NCBI RefSeq assembly: GCF_006385575.1
Contig: NZ_CP041040.1
Span: 2,356,001 to 2,420,000 of the forward strand
Direction of reading: 5' to 3'
DNA: 64,000 nucleotides
From: Microbacterium foliorum
GTDB taxonomy: Bacteria > Actinomycetota > Actinomycetes > Actinomycetales > Microbacteriaceae
Below are positions 35,042 to 44,213 of the stretch, piece by piece. The notes under the pieces were generated by a model that was given only the letters and a program-made list of their open reading frames with translations, was not told the origin of the DNA and did no database searches. The position numbers and the translations under genes are program-made. Within the stretch, counting starts at the first letter, position 1. Each line of letters starts with the position of its first letter.

Positions 35042-36052
35042 TCAGGCCTCTGGCGCGTCTCGTGGGATCTCGTGCCACACGTCGACGGCGTCGTCATCGC
35101 TCTGCCCACCTGCACCTGCCCGCCCGACCACCGTCACCGCAGTGAGCGGATCTTGGGCCGCACGGATGATCCACCGCTCCGCATCGGCGTCACGCAGCAC
35201 TCGCGCGAGCTCGTCGCGGATCGTCGCGCGCCTCTCCTCGTCGACATCGGCCAGGCCGCCCTCATCGAAGACCGTGACCACGGCACCCCGGCGACGCGCG
35301 TCCTCGATCGCATCCCGCACCGCGTCGTTGAGCAGATCAGCACCGCGAAGCTCATCCCGGAGGCGCCCCTCGGCCAGGCGCGCCTGCAGGCGCTCCTCGT
35401 CGGTCAGCGAACCGCGAGATGCGACCGTGCGACTGAGCACGGGCCCGGCGACCGCGAGCGCGAACTGCGTGCGCAGGCGACGTTCCTTCTGGCGCACCTG
35501 CTGAGTCGCGTGCCACGCCGACACTGCCTGCTGGATCCCCGCGAGACGCTCGGTGTCGCGCACGGCTCTGTCCCAGAAGATCACCAGCAGGTGAGCGATC
35601 ACGACCCACATGAGCGAGCCGACGAGACCGAGCGACAGAGCGACGAAGAATCCGAGATACGCCGACGATGTGACGAGGAGGACGGCCACCACCAGCCACC
35701 CGATCACGAACCGACGTCGCACGATGCACACCACGCCCATCAGACCGAGCGCGCCGATGTACCAGGTCGCGAACGGCGCCGTGCGCGTGAGCGGATCGAG
35801 AGACAGCGTCACGAGTACCGGGATCAGGAGGCTCGAGACCAGGGTCGCCAACGCCGCCCAGAGAGGCATTCGCACGGAGATCGCCGAGTCCCACAGGATC
35901 GCGACATTGACGACGACGAGATACAGGGCGATCGCCGCGACCATCAGCAGCGGCGCGGAGGGCTGCTCGATCCACCAGACACCTCTGGCGGCGAAGTACA
36001 TCGCGAAGCCGACGGCGAGCGAGGTCGCGACACTGCGCACGGTGCGGTTCAT
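35042..36052 (-). CDS. Membrane protein, probable degenerate histidine-kinase partner
   Basis: 336 residues. About seven membrane helices in residues 10-170, then a coiled helix (VRQKERRLRTQF) and a cytoplasmic domain. In the last 100 residues the order 'ADLLNDAVRDAIEDARRRGAVV...DEGGL...' followed by a helix and VTVVGR parallels the DHp-to-ATPase part of the neighbouring kinase, but the N-box asparagine (GNAVTHA there) and G-boxes are absent. It is thus possibly a catalytically dead sensor that modulates the kinase. The start overlaps the kinase stop (ATGA). Confidence 0.7.
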   Translation of the reverse strand: MNRTVRSVATSLAVGFAMYFAARGVWWIEQPSAPLLMVAAIALYLVVVNVAILWDSAISVRMPLWAALATLVSSLLIPVLVTLSLDPLTRTAPFATWYIGALGLMGVVCIVRRRFVIGWLVVAVLLVTSSAYLGFFVALSLGLVGSLMWVVIAHLLVIFWDRAVRDTERLAGIQQAVSAWHATQQVRQKERRLRTQFALAVAGPVLSRTVASRGSLTDEERLQARLAEGRLRDELRGADLLNDAVRDAIEDARRRGAVVTVFDEGGLADVDEERRATIRDELARVLRDADAERWIIRAAQDPLTAVTVVGRAGAGGQSDDDAVDVWHEIPRDAPEA

Positions 36053-37281
36053 GGAAGCTCCCACCCCAGAGTCACAGTGGTGCCGAACTCGCTCGAGTCG
36101 ATCTCTGCCGTGCCGGCCACTCCGGCCATGCGCGCGAAGATCGATGCTCTGATTCCGAGGCGGTCGGCACCGATGGCCCGAGGATCGAACCCGGGGCCGG
36201 TGTCCGAGATCGTCACGGTGATGCCCTCTTCGCCTCGGCCCTCCACGAGGATGTGCAGGCCGCGCCCGCCCGCGTGGGTGACGGCATTGCCGAGCGCCTG
36301 TCTGGCGGCGAGCACGAGTGCTCTCGCAGCGCGCCCGGGGATCAGGCCGATCCCGCCTCGCTCCTCGACGATCGCATCCGCTCCGAGCTCCGAGAGCGCC
36401 CGCCGGAGCTCGACGACGATCTGCGCCGCGCCGACCGGCTCGTCACTCCCTTCCTGCGCGACAGCGGCCTCGGTGTTCGCCAGACGCGTGAGCGCCTCGC
36501 GGGCCATGCCCACGGCGAGGTCCTGCGCTCGTTCGCCTTCCGCACGCTCGGCGGCGATCAGTGCCGCGAGAACACTGTCGTGCATGAGGGCCGACATGGC
36601 CGCGCGCTCCTCCTCCGCCGCGGCTGCGGCCGCTGCCCCGGCGTACGAGGCGACCGCCCGTGCACGGGCCTCGTCGACGCCCGCGGCGACGGAACGGAAC
36701 ATCCACCCCAGCGCGATGATGACGAACCCGAGAATCAGGGTGAACGACACGTCGAAGGCCGTCGTCACCCAGAAGTCGCGCGAGAAGTCGCCCTCGACGA
36801 GACGGACGTAGCCGTAGACGAACGGCAGGCACAGGGCCCACGCGAACTGGAGCCAGAGCGGAAATGCGAGCATCGCAGCCACGACGCCGACGTTGACGAG
36901 GAAGAAGATCCACGGCTGGTCGGCCGCCTCGCCCACCGGGTCGACGAAACTCGGCCACGCACCGAGCGCGAGGGTGTAGACGATCGCGAACGCTCCCGAC
37001 GCCGTCCTGACGCCACGACCGATGATGCACGCGATGAGCATCACGATCAGCGGAATGAAGACCACGAGCAGCATCGCGATGCGTGCGGTATCCGGCCCCG
37101 ATGTGGTCGTGATGCCCGCGATCAGGGCCTGCGCTCCGAGAACGCCCGATCCGATCGCGACGACAGTGGCGAGGATGCGCTCCATGCGCTTGCCGGTGAA
37201 GCGCTCGAACTCGGTCTCGACGCTACCAGGAGACGGGATCTTGCTCCAGGCCTCGCGGATGCTGAGCGGATCAGCGGCCAC
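36049..37281 (-). CDS. Sensor histidine kinase (NarL-system type)
   Basis: About 410 residues. Roughly six membrane helices (about 35-185 counted from GTG 37281), a cytoplasmic helix with the probable phospho-acceptor LMHDSVLAAL (HD pair as in HisKA_3), then HATPase_c with N-box GNAVTHAGG and G-box ISDTGPGFDPRAIG. ATG at 37311 is an alternative start lying further inside the regulator gene; the GTG is chosen for its G-rich upstream run. It acts with the regulator encoded just upstream. The stimulus is unknown. Confidence 0.87.
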   Translation of the reverse strand: MAADPLSIREAWSKIPSPGSVETEFERFTGKRMERILATVVAIGSGVLGAQALIAGITTTSGPDTARIAMLLVVFIPLIVMLIACIIGRGVRTASGAFAIVYTLALGAWPSFVDPVGEAADQPWIFFLVNVGVVAAMLAFPLWLQFAWALCLPFVYGYVRLVEGDFSRDFWVTTAFDVSFTLILGFVIIALGWMFRSVAAGVDEARARAVASYAGAAAAAAAEEERAAMSALMHDSVLAALIAAERAEGERAQDLAVGMAREALTRLANTEAAVAQEGSDEPVGAAQIVVELRRALSELGADAIVEERGGIGLIPGRAARALVLAARQALGNAVTHAGGRGLHILVEGRGEEGITVTISDTGPGFDPRAIGADRLGIRASIFARMAGVAGTAEIDSSEFGTTVTLGWELP

Positions 37282-37933
37282 TCGGTGCCCCGTCTGCGGC
37301 GACGATCCCATCCTCCATCGCGCGACGCAGAAGGTCGACCTTCGTCGGGGCCGGTCGCCCGACCTCCACGTACTTGACCCGGATGCGGGTGATGTTCTCC
37401 TTCGCGGTCGAGTATGCGACGCCGAGTCGCTCGGCCACCGCCTTCAGCGGCAGGCCGGCGGCGTACAACCGCAGAACCTCGCGCTCACGGGTCGACAGCT
37501 GGGCATCGGCGAAGTCGCGATCGCCGTCGACCGCACTCGCCCACTCGACGTTGTTGAGCGCCTCCCCCTGAGCGACGGTGCGGATGGCATCCAGCACGTC
37601 GTCGAGCGCCGAGGACTTGCTCACGACTCCCGCGGCTCCGGCGGCGAGCGCCTCGCGCACGGCTGCCGGTCGATCGGCGACGCTGTGGATCACGACGCTC
37701 GCGCCGTCCGCGACGAGCGAGCGGACGTTCTCGGTAACCGTGGTGCCGTCGCCGAGCGTCAGGTCGAGCACCACCACATCGGCAGGCTGCGCTGACGTCG
37801 CCGACCTCCACTCAAGGTACGACACGACGGTGCTGCCGGAGAAGACGACGGTCTGCGCTCCGTCCCGAGCGCACGCCGCCTCGAGACCGAGGCGGACGGA
37901 TTCGTGATCGTCGATGAGTGCGACCCTGCTCAT
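37271..37933 (-). CDS. NarL/LuxR-type response regulator
   Basis: 220 residues. Receiver domain with acidic pocket Asp8/Asp9, phospho-acceptor Asp57 (VVLDLTL) and Lys106 (VSKSS), then a LuxR-type helix-turn-helix at about 145-195 (LSTREREVLRLYAAGLPLKAVAERLGVAYSTAKENI). It is first in the three-gene operon; TAGGCT (complement at 37940-37945) six bases before the ATG suggests a leaderless transcript. Regulated genes are unknown; autoregulation is possible. Confidence 0.92.
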   Translation of the reverse strand: MSRVALIDDHESVRLGLEAACARDGAQTVVFSGSTVVSYLEWRSATSAQPADVVVLDLTLGDGTTVTENVRSLVADGASVVIHSVADRPAAVREALAAGAAGVVSKSSALDDVLDAIRTVAQGEALNNVEWASAVDGDRDFADAQLSTREREVLRLYAAGLPLKAVAERLGVAYSTAKENITRIRVKYVEVGRPAPTKVDLLRRAMEDGIVAADGAPSGR

Positions 37934-37974
37934 CCGCCCAGCCTACTGAGTAGTCAGCGTTCGCAGATCATCGG

Positions 37975-39204
37975 TCACCGCGTGAGCAGCGCGACGACCT
38001 CGAAGTGATGCGAGTGCGGGAACAGATCGAACCCGCGCAGGGTCCCCACGTTCCACCCGTGCTCGCGGAACGTGCCGAGGTCGCGGGCGAGGGCGACGGG
38101 GTCGCACGCGACATAGGCGATGGCTTCGGGAGCGAGCGTGTTCAGCGCGTCGACCACCGCGCGGCCTGCACCCGCGCGCGGCGGGTCGAGGACGACGGCT
38201 CCTGCGCGCGTGCCCGCCGGGATACCGGCGAGATAGCGGTCGACTCTGGCCGTGACGGCGTTCACGGCGAGAGGTGCGAGGTTCTGCTGGGCGTGGGCGG
38301 TCGCGCGCCTGCTCGACTCGACCGTGACGATGTCCGTGCCGCCGAGATCTGCGAGCGACGCGGCGAAGAGCCCGACGCCTCCGTACAGATCGAAGTGCTT
38401 CTTCTCGGGGTCGACATGACCGTCGAGAATGCCGTAGACGGCGCCGTCGAGCACCGAGGCGGCACGCGGGTGCACCTGCCAGAATCCACCGGCATCGACC
38501 TGGAACCGACGGTCGCCCACCTGCTCGTAGACGACCTCGGGTGCAGGTCGACGATGCTGGCCCCGCGCCGGGCGCTCTGCGAGGCGGTCCCGGCGGATGA
38601 CCCGCACCTCACCGTCGCCGGGCTCGACGAGGTCGACGCTTCCGACCTCGCCGCCGGCAAGGCGCAGCGCCGCCCGTGCGACCGCCGGGCGGGCGAGCGG
38701 ATGCGAGCGCACCGGGATCACCCTGTGACTGCGTGCGGCATAGGGTCCGACTCGGCCTTCGTCATCGACGTGGAGGGTGACCCTCGTGCGCCACCCGGTG
38801 CCGTCTGTCGAGTCGACGGCCTCGATCTCGGGGGCGTCGAGTCCTGGGCCGGCGAAGCGATCGAGCGCCTCGGTCAGCACCTGGCGCTTCAGCACGCGCT
38901 GCTGGGCGAGGTCGATGTGTCCGAGGTCGGCGCCACCCGGCCGATCCTCCGGGGCGCGCGAGACGTCGGCCTCGGCCCAGATGTGCGGCCGGCGGTGCGG
39001 CGAAGCCTCGAGGACCTCGACCGTCTCGGCGCGCCAGAAGCTCTTCGAGTCACCGGTCGAATCCTCGCTCAGGCGCGCGCGGACCCGCTCACCGGGGATG
39101 GCGTCGGAGACGAACACGACCCGGCCTTCGTGTCGGGCGATGAACGTGCCGCCGTGCGCGATGCCGGTGATGTCCAGATCGAGCAGGGCTGGGGAGGAAG
39201 TCAT
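37975..39204 (-). CDS. TrmA/RlmCD-family RNA (uracil-5-)methyltransferase
   Basis: 409 residues. N-terminal TRAM domain (about 5-65, DLDITGIAHGGTFIARHEGRVVFV), then a class I SAM methyltransferase with LYGGVGLFAASLADLG, VVLDPPRAGAG and the nucleophile in YVACDPVALARDL. It makes m5U in rRNA or tRNA; the target position cannot be told. The iron-sulfur cysteines found in RumA are not evident. The ATG is six bases from TATCCT on the reverse strand, which overlaps the maf -10 box. Confidence 0.9.
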   Translation of the reverse strand: MTSSPALLDLDITGIAHGGTFIARHEGRVVFVSDAIPGERVRARLSEDSTGDSKSFWRAETVEVLEASPHRRPHIWAEADVSRAPEDRPGGADLGHIDLAQQRVLKRQVLTEALDRFAGPGLDAPEIEAVDSTDGTGWRTRVTLHVDDEGRVGPYAARSHRVIPVRSHPLARPAVARAALRLAGGEVGSVDLVEPGDGEVRVIRRDRLAERPARGQHRRPAPEVVYEQVGDRRFQVDAGGFWQVHPRAASVLDGAVYGILDGHVDPEKKHFDLYGGVGLFAASLADLGGTDIVTVESSRRATAHAQQNLAPLAVNAVTARVDRYLAGIPAGTRAGAVVLDPPRAGAGRAVVDALNTLAPEAIAYVACDPVALARDLGTFREHGWNVGTLRGFDLFPHSHHFEVVALLTR

Positions 39205-39210
39205 CCTTCG

Positions 39211-39220
39211 AGGATACGGT
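39211..39220. promoter_or_regulatory. Overlapping divergent -10 boxes (methyltransferase and maf)
   Basis: The ten bases AGGATACGGT hold TATCCT on the reverse strand (39211-39216), six bases from the ATG at 39204, and TACGGT on the forward strand (39215-39220), seven bases from the ATG at 39228. The boxes share two bases. Confidence 0.55.
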
Positions 39221-39227
39221 GGTGAAC

Positions 39228-39866
39228 ATGCGCGTCTGCCTCGCCTCCACCTCTCCCGCCCGTCTCATGCTGCTGCGTCAGGCCGGTATCGAACCGCTGA
39301 CCCAGTCGCCGGGGGTGGACGAGGATGCCGTCGCCGCGGCCGCCGCAGCCGAACGGGGCGCCGAGCTCGCTCCCGCCGACCTCGTGCTCCTGCTCGCTCG
39401 CGCCAAGGCCGCGGATGTCGCTCAGCGGCTCGCGGAAGACGGGTCGTTCGACGGCATCGTGATCGGCGGAGACTCCATGTTCGAGCTCGGCGGCCGGGTC
39501 TACGGCAAGCCCTACACCGTCGAGGAAGCGACGAGGCGCTGGGAGGAGATGCGCGGTGCCACCGGCATCCTGCACTCGGGCCACTCGGTCTTCCGGGTCT
39601 CGCCCGGTGCCGCGCCGGTCGAGGCCACCGCGACCGCGCAGGCTTCGGTGACGTTCGCCGAGGACATCACGGATGCCGAGATCGCCGCCTACGTCGCCTC
39701 CGGCGAGCCCCTGCTCGTCGCCGGCGCGTTCACGGTCGACAGCCTGGGCGGCGCGTTCATCACGCGCGTCGACGGAGACCCGTCGACCGTGGTCGGCATG
39801 TCGCTGTCGACAGTGCGCCGCCTCGCTGCGGATCTCGGCGTGACGTGGACCGACCTCTGGTCGTAG
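39228..39866 (+). CDS. maf: Maf-family nucleoside triphosphate pyrophosphatase
   Basis: 212 residues. It starts MRVCLASTSPARLMLLRQAGIEP with the family's SxSPxR P-loop-like motif, and has VIGGDSMFELGG with the catalytic aspartate and GKPYTVEEATRRWEEMRG. Maf proteins hydrolyse dTTP/UTP or modified pyrimidine triphosphates. ATG at 39228 is chosen by protein start and the -10 box; two GTG codons at 39219 and 39222 would add a few residues. It precedes the carboxylase alpha gene, as in mycobacteria. Confidence 0.93.
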   Translation: MRVCLASTSPARLMLLRQAGIEPLTQSPGVDEDAVAAAAAAERGAELAPADLVLLLARAKAADVAQRLAEDGSFDGIVIGGDSMFELGGRVYGKPYTVEEATRRWEEMRGATGILHSGHSVFRVSPGAAPVEATATAQASVTFAEDITDAEIAAYVASGEPLLVAGAFTVDSLGGAFITRVDGDPSTVVGMSLSTVRRLAADLGVTWTDLWS

Positions 39867-39931
39867 AGTCTCGTCGACGTTTCCTCCTCTTTCTTGTGGA
39901 GAGTCGTCAAAGAGAACGCCACCCTTCTCGC

Positions 39932-39937
39932 TAGGCT
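39932..39937 (+). promoter_or_regulatory. Leaderless-type -10 box, accA3
   Basis: TAGGCT followed by seven bases and the ATG at 39945. Confidence 0.5.
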
Positions 39938-39944
39938 GGCAAGC

Positions 39945-41711
39945 ATGCCTGATATCGCCAAGGTGCTCATCGCCAACCGCGGCGAGATCGCCGTCCGCAT
40001 CATTCGTGCCGCTCGTGACTCGGGGATCACCTCCGTCGCCGTGTACGCCGACCAGGATCGCGACGCTCTGCACACCCGCCTCGCCGACGAGGCCTATGCC
40101 CTCGGCGGAGCCACGAGCGCCGAGACCTACCTGCAGATCGAGAAGATCCTCTCGATCGCCCGTCGCGCCGGCGCAGATGCCGTGCACCCCGGGTACGGCT
40201 TCCTCGCGGAGAACGCCGAGTTCGCCCGCGCCGTCATCGGCGCAGGCATGACCTGGATCGGCCCGTCCCCCGAGGCCATCGAGGCGCTCGGCGACAAGGT
40301 CACCGCCCGTCACGTCGCCGAGAAGGTGGGGGCACCTCTTGCCCCGGGCACGCCCGGCCCGGTCGCCGGAGCCGACGAGGTCATCGCGTTCGCCCAGGAG
40401 TTCGGCCTGCCGATCGCGATCAAGGCCGCGTACGGCGGTGGAGGCCGCGGCCTCAAGGTCGCCCGCGAGCTCGACGAGGTCGCCGAGCTGTTCGAGTCCG
40501 CCACCCGCGAGGCCGTCGCGGCCTTCGGTCGCGGCGAGTGCTTCGTCGAGAAGTACCTCGACAAGCCCCGCCACGTCGAGACCCAGTGCCTGGCCGATGC
40601 AGAGGGCAACGTCGTCGTGATCTCGACGCGGGACTGCTCGTTGCAGCGCCGCCACCAGAAGCTCGTCGAGGAGGCGCCGGCTCCGTTCCTCACGGACGAG
40701 CAGAACGACCTGCTCTACTCGGCCTCCAAGGCCATCCTCAAGGAGGTCGGCTACGTCGGTGCGGGAACCTGCGAGTTCCTGATCGGCGCCGACGGTACCG
40801 TGTCGTTCCTCGAGGTCAACACCCGCCTGCAGGTCGAGCACCCCGTCTCCGAAGAGGTCACCGGCATCGACCTCGTGCGGGAGCAGTTCCGCATCGCCGC
40901 CGGCGGCACCATCGACTACGACGACCCGAAGCCGACCGGACACTCGATCGAGTTCCGGATCAACGGTGAAGACCCCGGGCGCGGGTTCCTCCCCCAGCCG
41001 GGCCCCATCCACGTCTTCAAGACCTTCGGCGGCCCCGGCATCCGACTCGACTCCGGCGTCACCGCCGGCGACTCGGTCTCGGGTGCGTTCGACTCGCTGC
41101 TCGCGAAGATCATCGTCACGGGCAAGGACCGCGCCGAGGCTCTCGAGCGGTCGCGCCGCGCTCTCGACGAGTTCGAGGTCGCCGGCCTGCCGACCGTGAT
41201 CCCCTTCCACCGCAAGGTCGTCAACGACCCGGCCTTCACCGCCGAGAACGGCGAGTTCGGCGTCTTCACCCGCTGGATCGAAACCGAGTTCGTGAACGAC
41301 ATCCCCGCGTGGGATGGCGAGCTGGAGTCGCCCGCGGCATCGGAGAACCGCCACACCGTGGTCGTCGAAGTCGGCGGCAAGCGCCTCGAGGTCAGCCTTC
41401 CCGACCGCGTCGCGGTGGCTGCAGGCACCGCCGGACGTCCGGCCGCCGTGCCGCCGTCTCGCCGCAACCACGCCACCTCGGTCAGCGCCGGCGCTTCCGG
41501 CGACGCCGTGAAGTCGCCCATGCAGGCCACCGTCGTCAAGATCGCCGTCGAGGAGGGGCAGCAGGTCGTCAAGGGTGACCTCGTCGTCGTCCTCGAGGCG
41601 ATGAAGATGGAGCAGCCGCTGCAGGCCCACAAGGACGGCACGATCGCCAACATCAGCGCGGTCGCCGGTGCGACGGTCTCGGCCGGGCACCAGCTGCTCA
41701 CGATCAGCTGA
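39945..41711 (+). CDS. accA3: Acyl-CoA carboxylase alpha chain (biotin carboxylase plus BCCP)
   Basis: 588 residues. Biotin carboxylase domain (about 1-450) with [17 protein letters not shown], the ATP-grasp loop [14 protein letters not shown]-like catalytic stretch [11 protein letters not shown] and the [20 protein letters not shown] signature; a linker; then a biotinyl domain with Lys554 in LEAMKMEQP. It carboxylates its own biotin with bicarbonate and ATP, and serves the AccD/AccE pair encoded at 31.5-33.3 kb. Confidence 0.97.
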   Translation: MPDIAKVLIANRGEIAVRIIRAARDSGITSVAVYADQDRDALHTRLADEAYALGGATSAETYLQIEKILSIARRAGADAVHPGYGFLAENAEFARAVIGAGMTWIGPSPEAIEALGDKVTARHVAEKVGAPLAPGTPGPVAGADEVIAFAQEFGLPIAIKAAYGGGGRGLKVARELDEVAELFESATREAVAAFGRGECFVEKYLDKPRHVETQCLADAEGNVVVISTRDCSLQRRHQKLVEEAPAPFLTDEQNDLLYSASKAILKEVGYVGAGTCEFLIGADGTVSFLEVNTRLQVEHPVSEEVTGIDLVREQFRIAAGGTIDYDDPKPTGHSIEFRINGEDPGRGFLPQPGPIHVFKTFGGPGIRLDSGVTAGDSVSGAFDSLLAKIIVTGKDRAEALERSRRALDEFEVAGLPTVIPFHRKVVNDPAFTAENGEFGVFTRWIETEFVNDIPAWDGELESPAASENRHTVVVEVGGKRLEVSLPDRVAVAAGTAGRPAAVPPSRRNHATSVSAGASGDAVKSPMQATVVKIAVEEGQQVVKGDLVVVLEAMKMEQPLQAHKDGTIANISAVAGATVSAGHQLLTIS

Positions 41712-41722
41712 CCACACGCCTC

Positions 41723-41762
41723 ACGACGAAGGCCCCCGCCTCGAGGCAGGGGCCTTCGTCGT
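41723..41762. terminator. Bidirectional terminator after accA3
   Basis: Stem ACGACGAAGGCCCC (41723-41736) with GGGGCCTTCGTCGT (41749-41762), capped by the symmetric GCCTCGAGGC. It separates two convergent genes. Confidence 0.85.
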
Positions 41763-41766
41763 TCCC

Positions 41767-42648
41767 TCAGTCCGCAGGGGCAGTCGCGCACCACTCGTCG
41801 AACAGCCGCTGCCCCGTCGGTGTGCCGAGGGCGGCGCGTGCCGCCGGCGAATCGTGGAATTCACGCAGCGCGGACCAGACGAACTGCGGGTGCGTCTTCA
41901 GCATCGCAGGGGCCACGGTGACCGTGGCGGGAACACGCATCCCGTCGGACGCGGTCACGCGACCGGGGTCCACGCGGAGTCGGATCAGCGGGAGCTCATC
42001 CATTGCTCGACGGGGTTCGGTCGTGTCCGGCTCCACGCGACGGATCGCGCTCCACGGCACGTACAGGGTCTCGGTGGCACGCATCAGGAGCACCCCGTCA
42101 TGGCCGATGCCCAGCCCCATCGGTCGACGGCCGAAGGAATCGGAGCGGTATTGCGTGAGGGCCGCGCGCACCGCCGTGTAGACGAACAGCGCGGCGGTCG
42201 CCGCGAGCACCGCCACGCCGAGGAAGGCCTCCGGTCGGCCGGTCAGCCCGATCCCGACCGCCACGATCGTCGCGGCCGTGAGCACGATGGCCCACACGAC
42301 GCACAGCATCAGGGTGACGACGCCCGGGCGCCGCTCCGGCACGAAGTGCACGCGTGCATCAGGGCTTCCTATCCGCCCGCGCGTCAGCGTCGCCGCGTCG
42401 ACCAGACGCGCGCTCCCTGCGGCGAAAGGCCTGCGGGCAGCGACGGCGAGGGCCGTGAGACCGAACAGCGCGACGAACGCCCCCGACCACAGCGGCCCGG
42501 CGGCGCCGCCGGAGAATCCGACCATGGCGGCCGCGGCGGCGAAGAGGACCACGCCGAGCCAGAGCATGCCGGTGTTGCGTCGGGGGCGACGTTCGCCCCA
42601 CTTCGCCGGCCATTCCTGCAGCGGTGGCAATGTGAACGGATCAGTCAC
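41767..42648 (-). CDS. Hypothetical membrane protein, PH-like domain
   Basis: 293 residues, GTG start. Four hydrophobic segments, paired at about 28-70 and 108-160, precede a C-terminal cytoplasmic domain with DGVLLMRATETLYVPWSAIRRVEP, a strand-turn pattern typical of bacterial PH-like (bPH) domains. The final part (HPQFVWSALREFHDSPAARAALG) is helical. I know no function. It stands alone between the accA3 terminator and lpdA. Confidence 0.7.
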   Translation of the reverse strand: MTDPFTLPPLQEWPAKWGERRPRRNTGMLWLGVVLFAAAAAMVGFSGGAAGPLWSGAFVALFGLTALAVAARRPFAAGSARLVDAATLTRGRIGSPDARVHFVPERRPGVVTLMLCVVWAIVLTAATIVAVGIGLTGRPEAFLGVAVLAATAALFVYTAVRAALTQYRSDSFGRRPMGLGIGHDGVLLMRATETLYVPWSAIRRVEPDTTEPRRAMDELPLIRLRVDPGRVTASDGMRVPATVTVAPAMLKTHPQFVWSALREFHDSPAARAALGTPTGQRLFDEWCATAPAD

Positions 42649-42710
42649 CGCGCCCCCGCCTCGAGGACGAGCGACAGTTCAGCGACAGCAGGCGGCATGG
42701 CCACCGATGA

Positions 42711-44156
42711 CTAGGAGATCTTGGCGTTGACGAGGTGCATGGCCCGGCTCGCGTCGGTGATGCTGCTCGACAGCGACGGGTACGCCGCGAACACGCGCGA
42801 GACCTGGTCGACCGTGAGGCGACGCTCGACAGCGACGGCGATCGGGTAGATCAGCTCGGAGGCCTTCGGTCCGACGATCACGCCGCCGATCACGGTGCCG
42901 GAGCCCTTGCGGGCGATGAGCTTCACGAAGCCGTCCTTGATGCCCATCATCTTCGCGCGCGGGTTCGCGGCGAGCGGCAGCTTGTAGACGAGACCGTCGG
43001 CCACACCGTCTTCGACGTCCTTCTCGGAATAGCCGACCGTCGCGATCTCGGGGGCGGTGAAGATGTTGGACGTGATCTTGATGAGCTCGAGCGGGATCAC
43101 GATGTCGCCCAGTGCATGGAACACGGCCGTGCGGCCCTGCATCGACGCGACGGAGGCGAGCGGGAAGAAGTTCGTGCAGTCGCCGACGGCGTAGACGTTG
43201 GGCACCGACGTGCGAGCCACGCGATTGACGCGGACGTGCCCGGTATCGTCGAGTTCGACACCCGCATCCTCGAGGCCGATGCCGGCGGTGTTGGGGATCG
43301 ATCCGACGGCCATGAGGCAGTGGCTGCCGTCGACCGTGCGCCCGTCCGACAGCGTCGCGGTCACGCCGTCCTTCGTGACCTCGACCTTCTCGGCGCGGGC
43401 CTTGGAGAGCACCGTCATGCCGCCGCGCTTGAAGACCTTCTCGAGCACGCGCGCGGCATCCTGGTCCTCCCCCGGCAGCACCTGGTCACGGCTGGAGACC
43501 AGGGTGACCTTGGCGCCGAGGTTCATGTAGGCGGAGGCGAACTCGGCACCGGTCACACCGGATCCGACGACGATGAGGTGCTCGGGGAGAGCTTTCATGT
43601 CGTACAGCTGCGTCCAGGTGAGGATGCGCTTGCCGTCGGGTTTGGCCGAATCCAGTTCGCGCGGCGACGCTCCGACGGCGACGATGATCGTGTCGGCCTC
43701 GATGCGGTCGAAATCCGTGCCGCCGTGACCGGTCGAGACGATGATCGCGTTCGGCCCCTCGAGGCGCCCGTGCCCGGACAGGATGCGCACGCCGGCTTCG
43801 AGCAGCGCCGATCGCATGTCCTCGGACTGCTGGCCGGCGAGAGCGATGAGGCGCTTGTTCACGGCAGCGAGGTTGATGGCGATCTCGGGCTTCAGCGGCT
43901 TGCCGTGCTCGCCCTTCGCGTAGAACTGCACACCGAGGTCGGATGCCTCCGAAATCGCGATGGCCGCATCGGCCGTGGCGATCAGGCTCTTCGAGGGCAC
44001 GACGTCGGTGAGGACCGCCGCGCCGCCGACGCCCACGCGCTCGACCAGGGTCACCTCGGCTCCGAGCTGGGCGGCGGCGAGTGCCGCCTCGTAGCCGCCG
44101 GGACCGCCGCCGAGCACGGCGACGCGCTGAGTGCGCTCAAAAGGGGTGGAAGACAT
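42711..44156 (-). CDS. lpdA: LpdA-like NAD(P)H:quinone oxidoreductase (flavoprotein disulfide reductase fold)
   Basis: 481 residues. FAD motif GGGPGGYEAALAA (16-28), second Rossmann GSGVTGAEFASAY, the GDCTNFFPLASVA FAD site and a C-terminal dimer domain. The position of the redox disulfide reads GGAAVLTDVVPSKSL (44-58): the two cysteines of CLNVGC are Ala47 and Val52, and the C-terminal His-x4-Glu of lipoamide dehydrogenases is lacking. It therefore should not act on lipoamide; Mycobacterium LpdA (Rv3303c), which is similar, reduces quinones. GGAG precedes the ATG. Confidence 0.9.
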   Translation of the reverse strand: MSSTPFERTQRVAVLGGGPGGYEAALAAAQLGAEVTLVERVGVGGAAVLTDVVPSKSLIATADAAIAISEASDLGVQFYAKGEHGKPLKPEIAINLAAVNKRLIALAGQQSEDMRSALLEAGVRILSGHGRLEGPNAIIVSTGHGGTDFDRIEADTIIVAVGASPRELDSAKPDGKRILTWTQLYDMKALPEHLIVVGSGVTGAEFASAYMNLGAKVTLVSSRDQVLPGEDQDAARVLEKVFKRGGMTVLSKARAEKVEVTKDGVTATLSDGRTVDGSHCLMAVGSIPNTAGIGLEDAGVELDDTGHVRVNRVARTSVPNVYAVGDCTNFFPLASVASMQGRTAVFHALGDIVIPLELIKITSNIFTAPEIATVGYSEKDVEDGVADGLVYKLPLAANPRAKMMGIKDGFVKLIARKGSGTVIGGVIVGPKASELIYPIAVAVERRLTVDQVSRVFAAYPSLSSSITDASRAMHLVNAKIS

Positions 44157-44201
44157 GATCTCCATTCTTCCGCAATCCTGGCCCCCGAGCCTGCACCTTC
44201 C

Positions 44202-44207
44202 TAGAGT
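44202..44207 (+). promoter_or_regulatory. Leaderless-type -10 box, purine nucleoside phosphorylase
   Basis: TAGAGT followed by six bases and the ATG at 44214. Confidence 0.5.
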
Positions 44208-44213
44208 GGATCC

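Noticed and set aside
39201..41717. Very long open frame opposite accA3 and maf (about 838 codons)
   Set aside because: High-GC codon bias keeps the antisense frame open; the protein is Asp/Gly/Arg/Leu-rich with no motif, while the other strand encodes an unmistakable carboxylase.
42711..44156. Dihydrolipoyl dehydrogenase (E3)
   Set aside because: Both redox cysteines and the catalytic His-Glu pair are missing.
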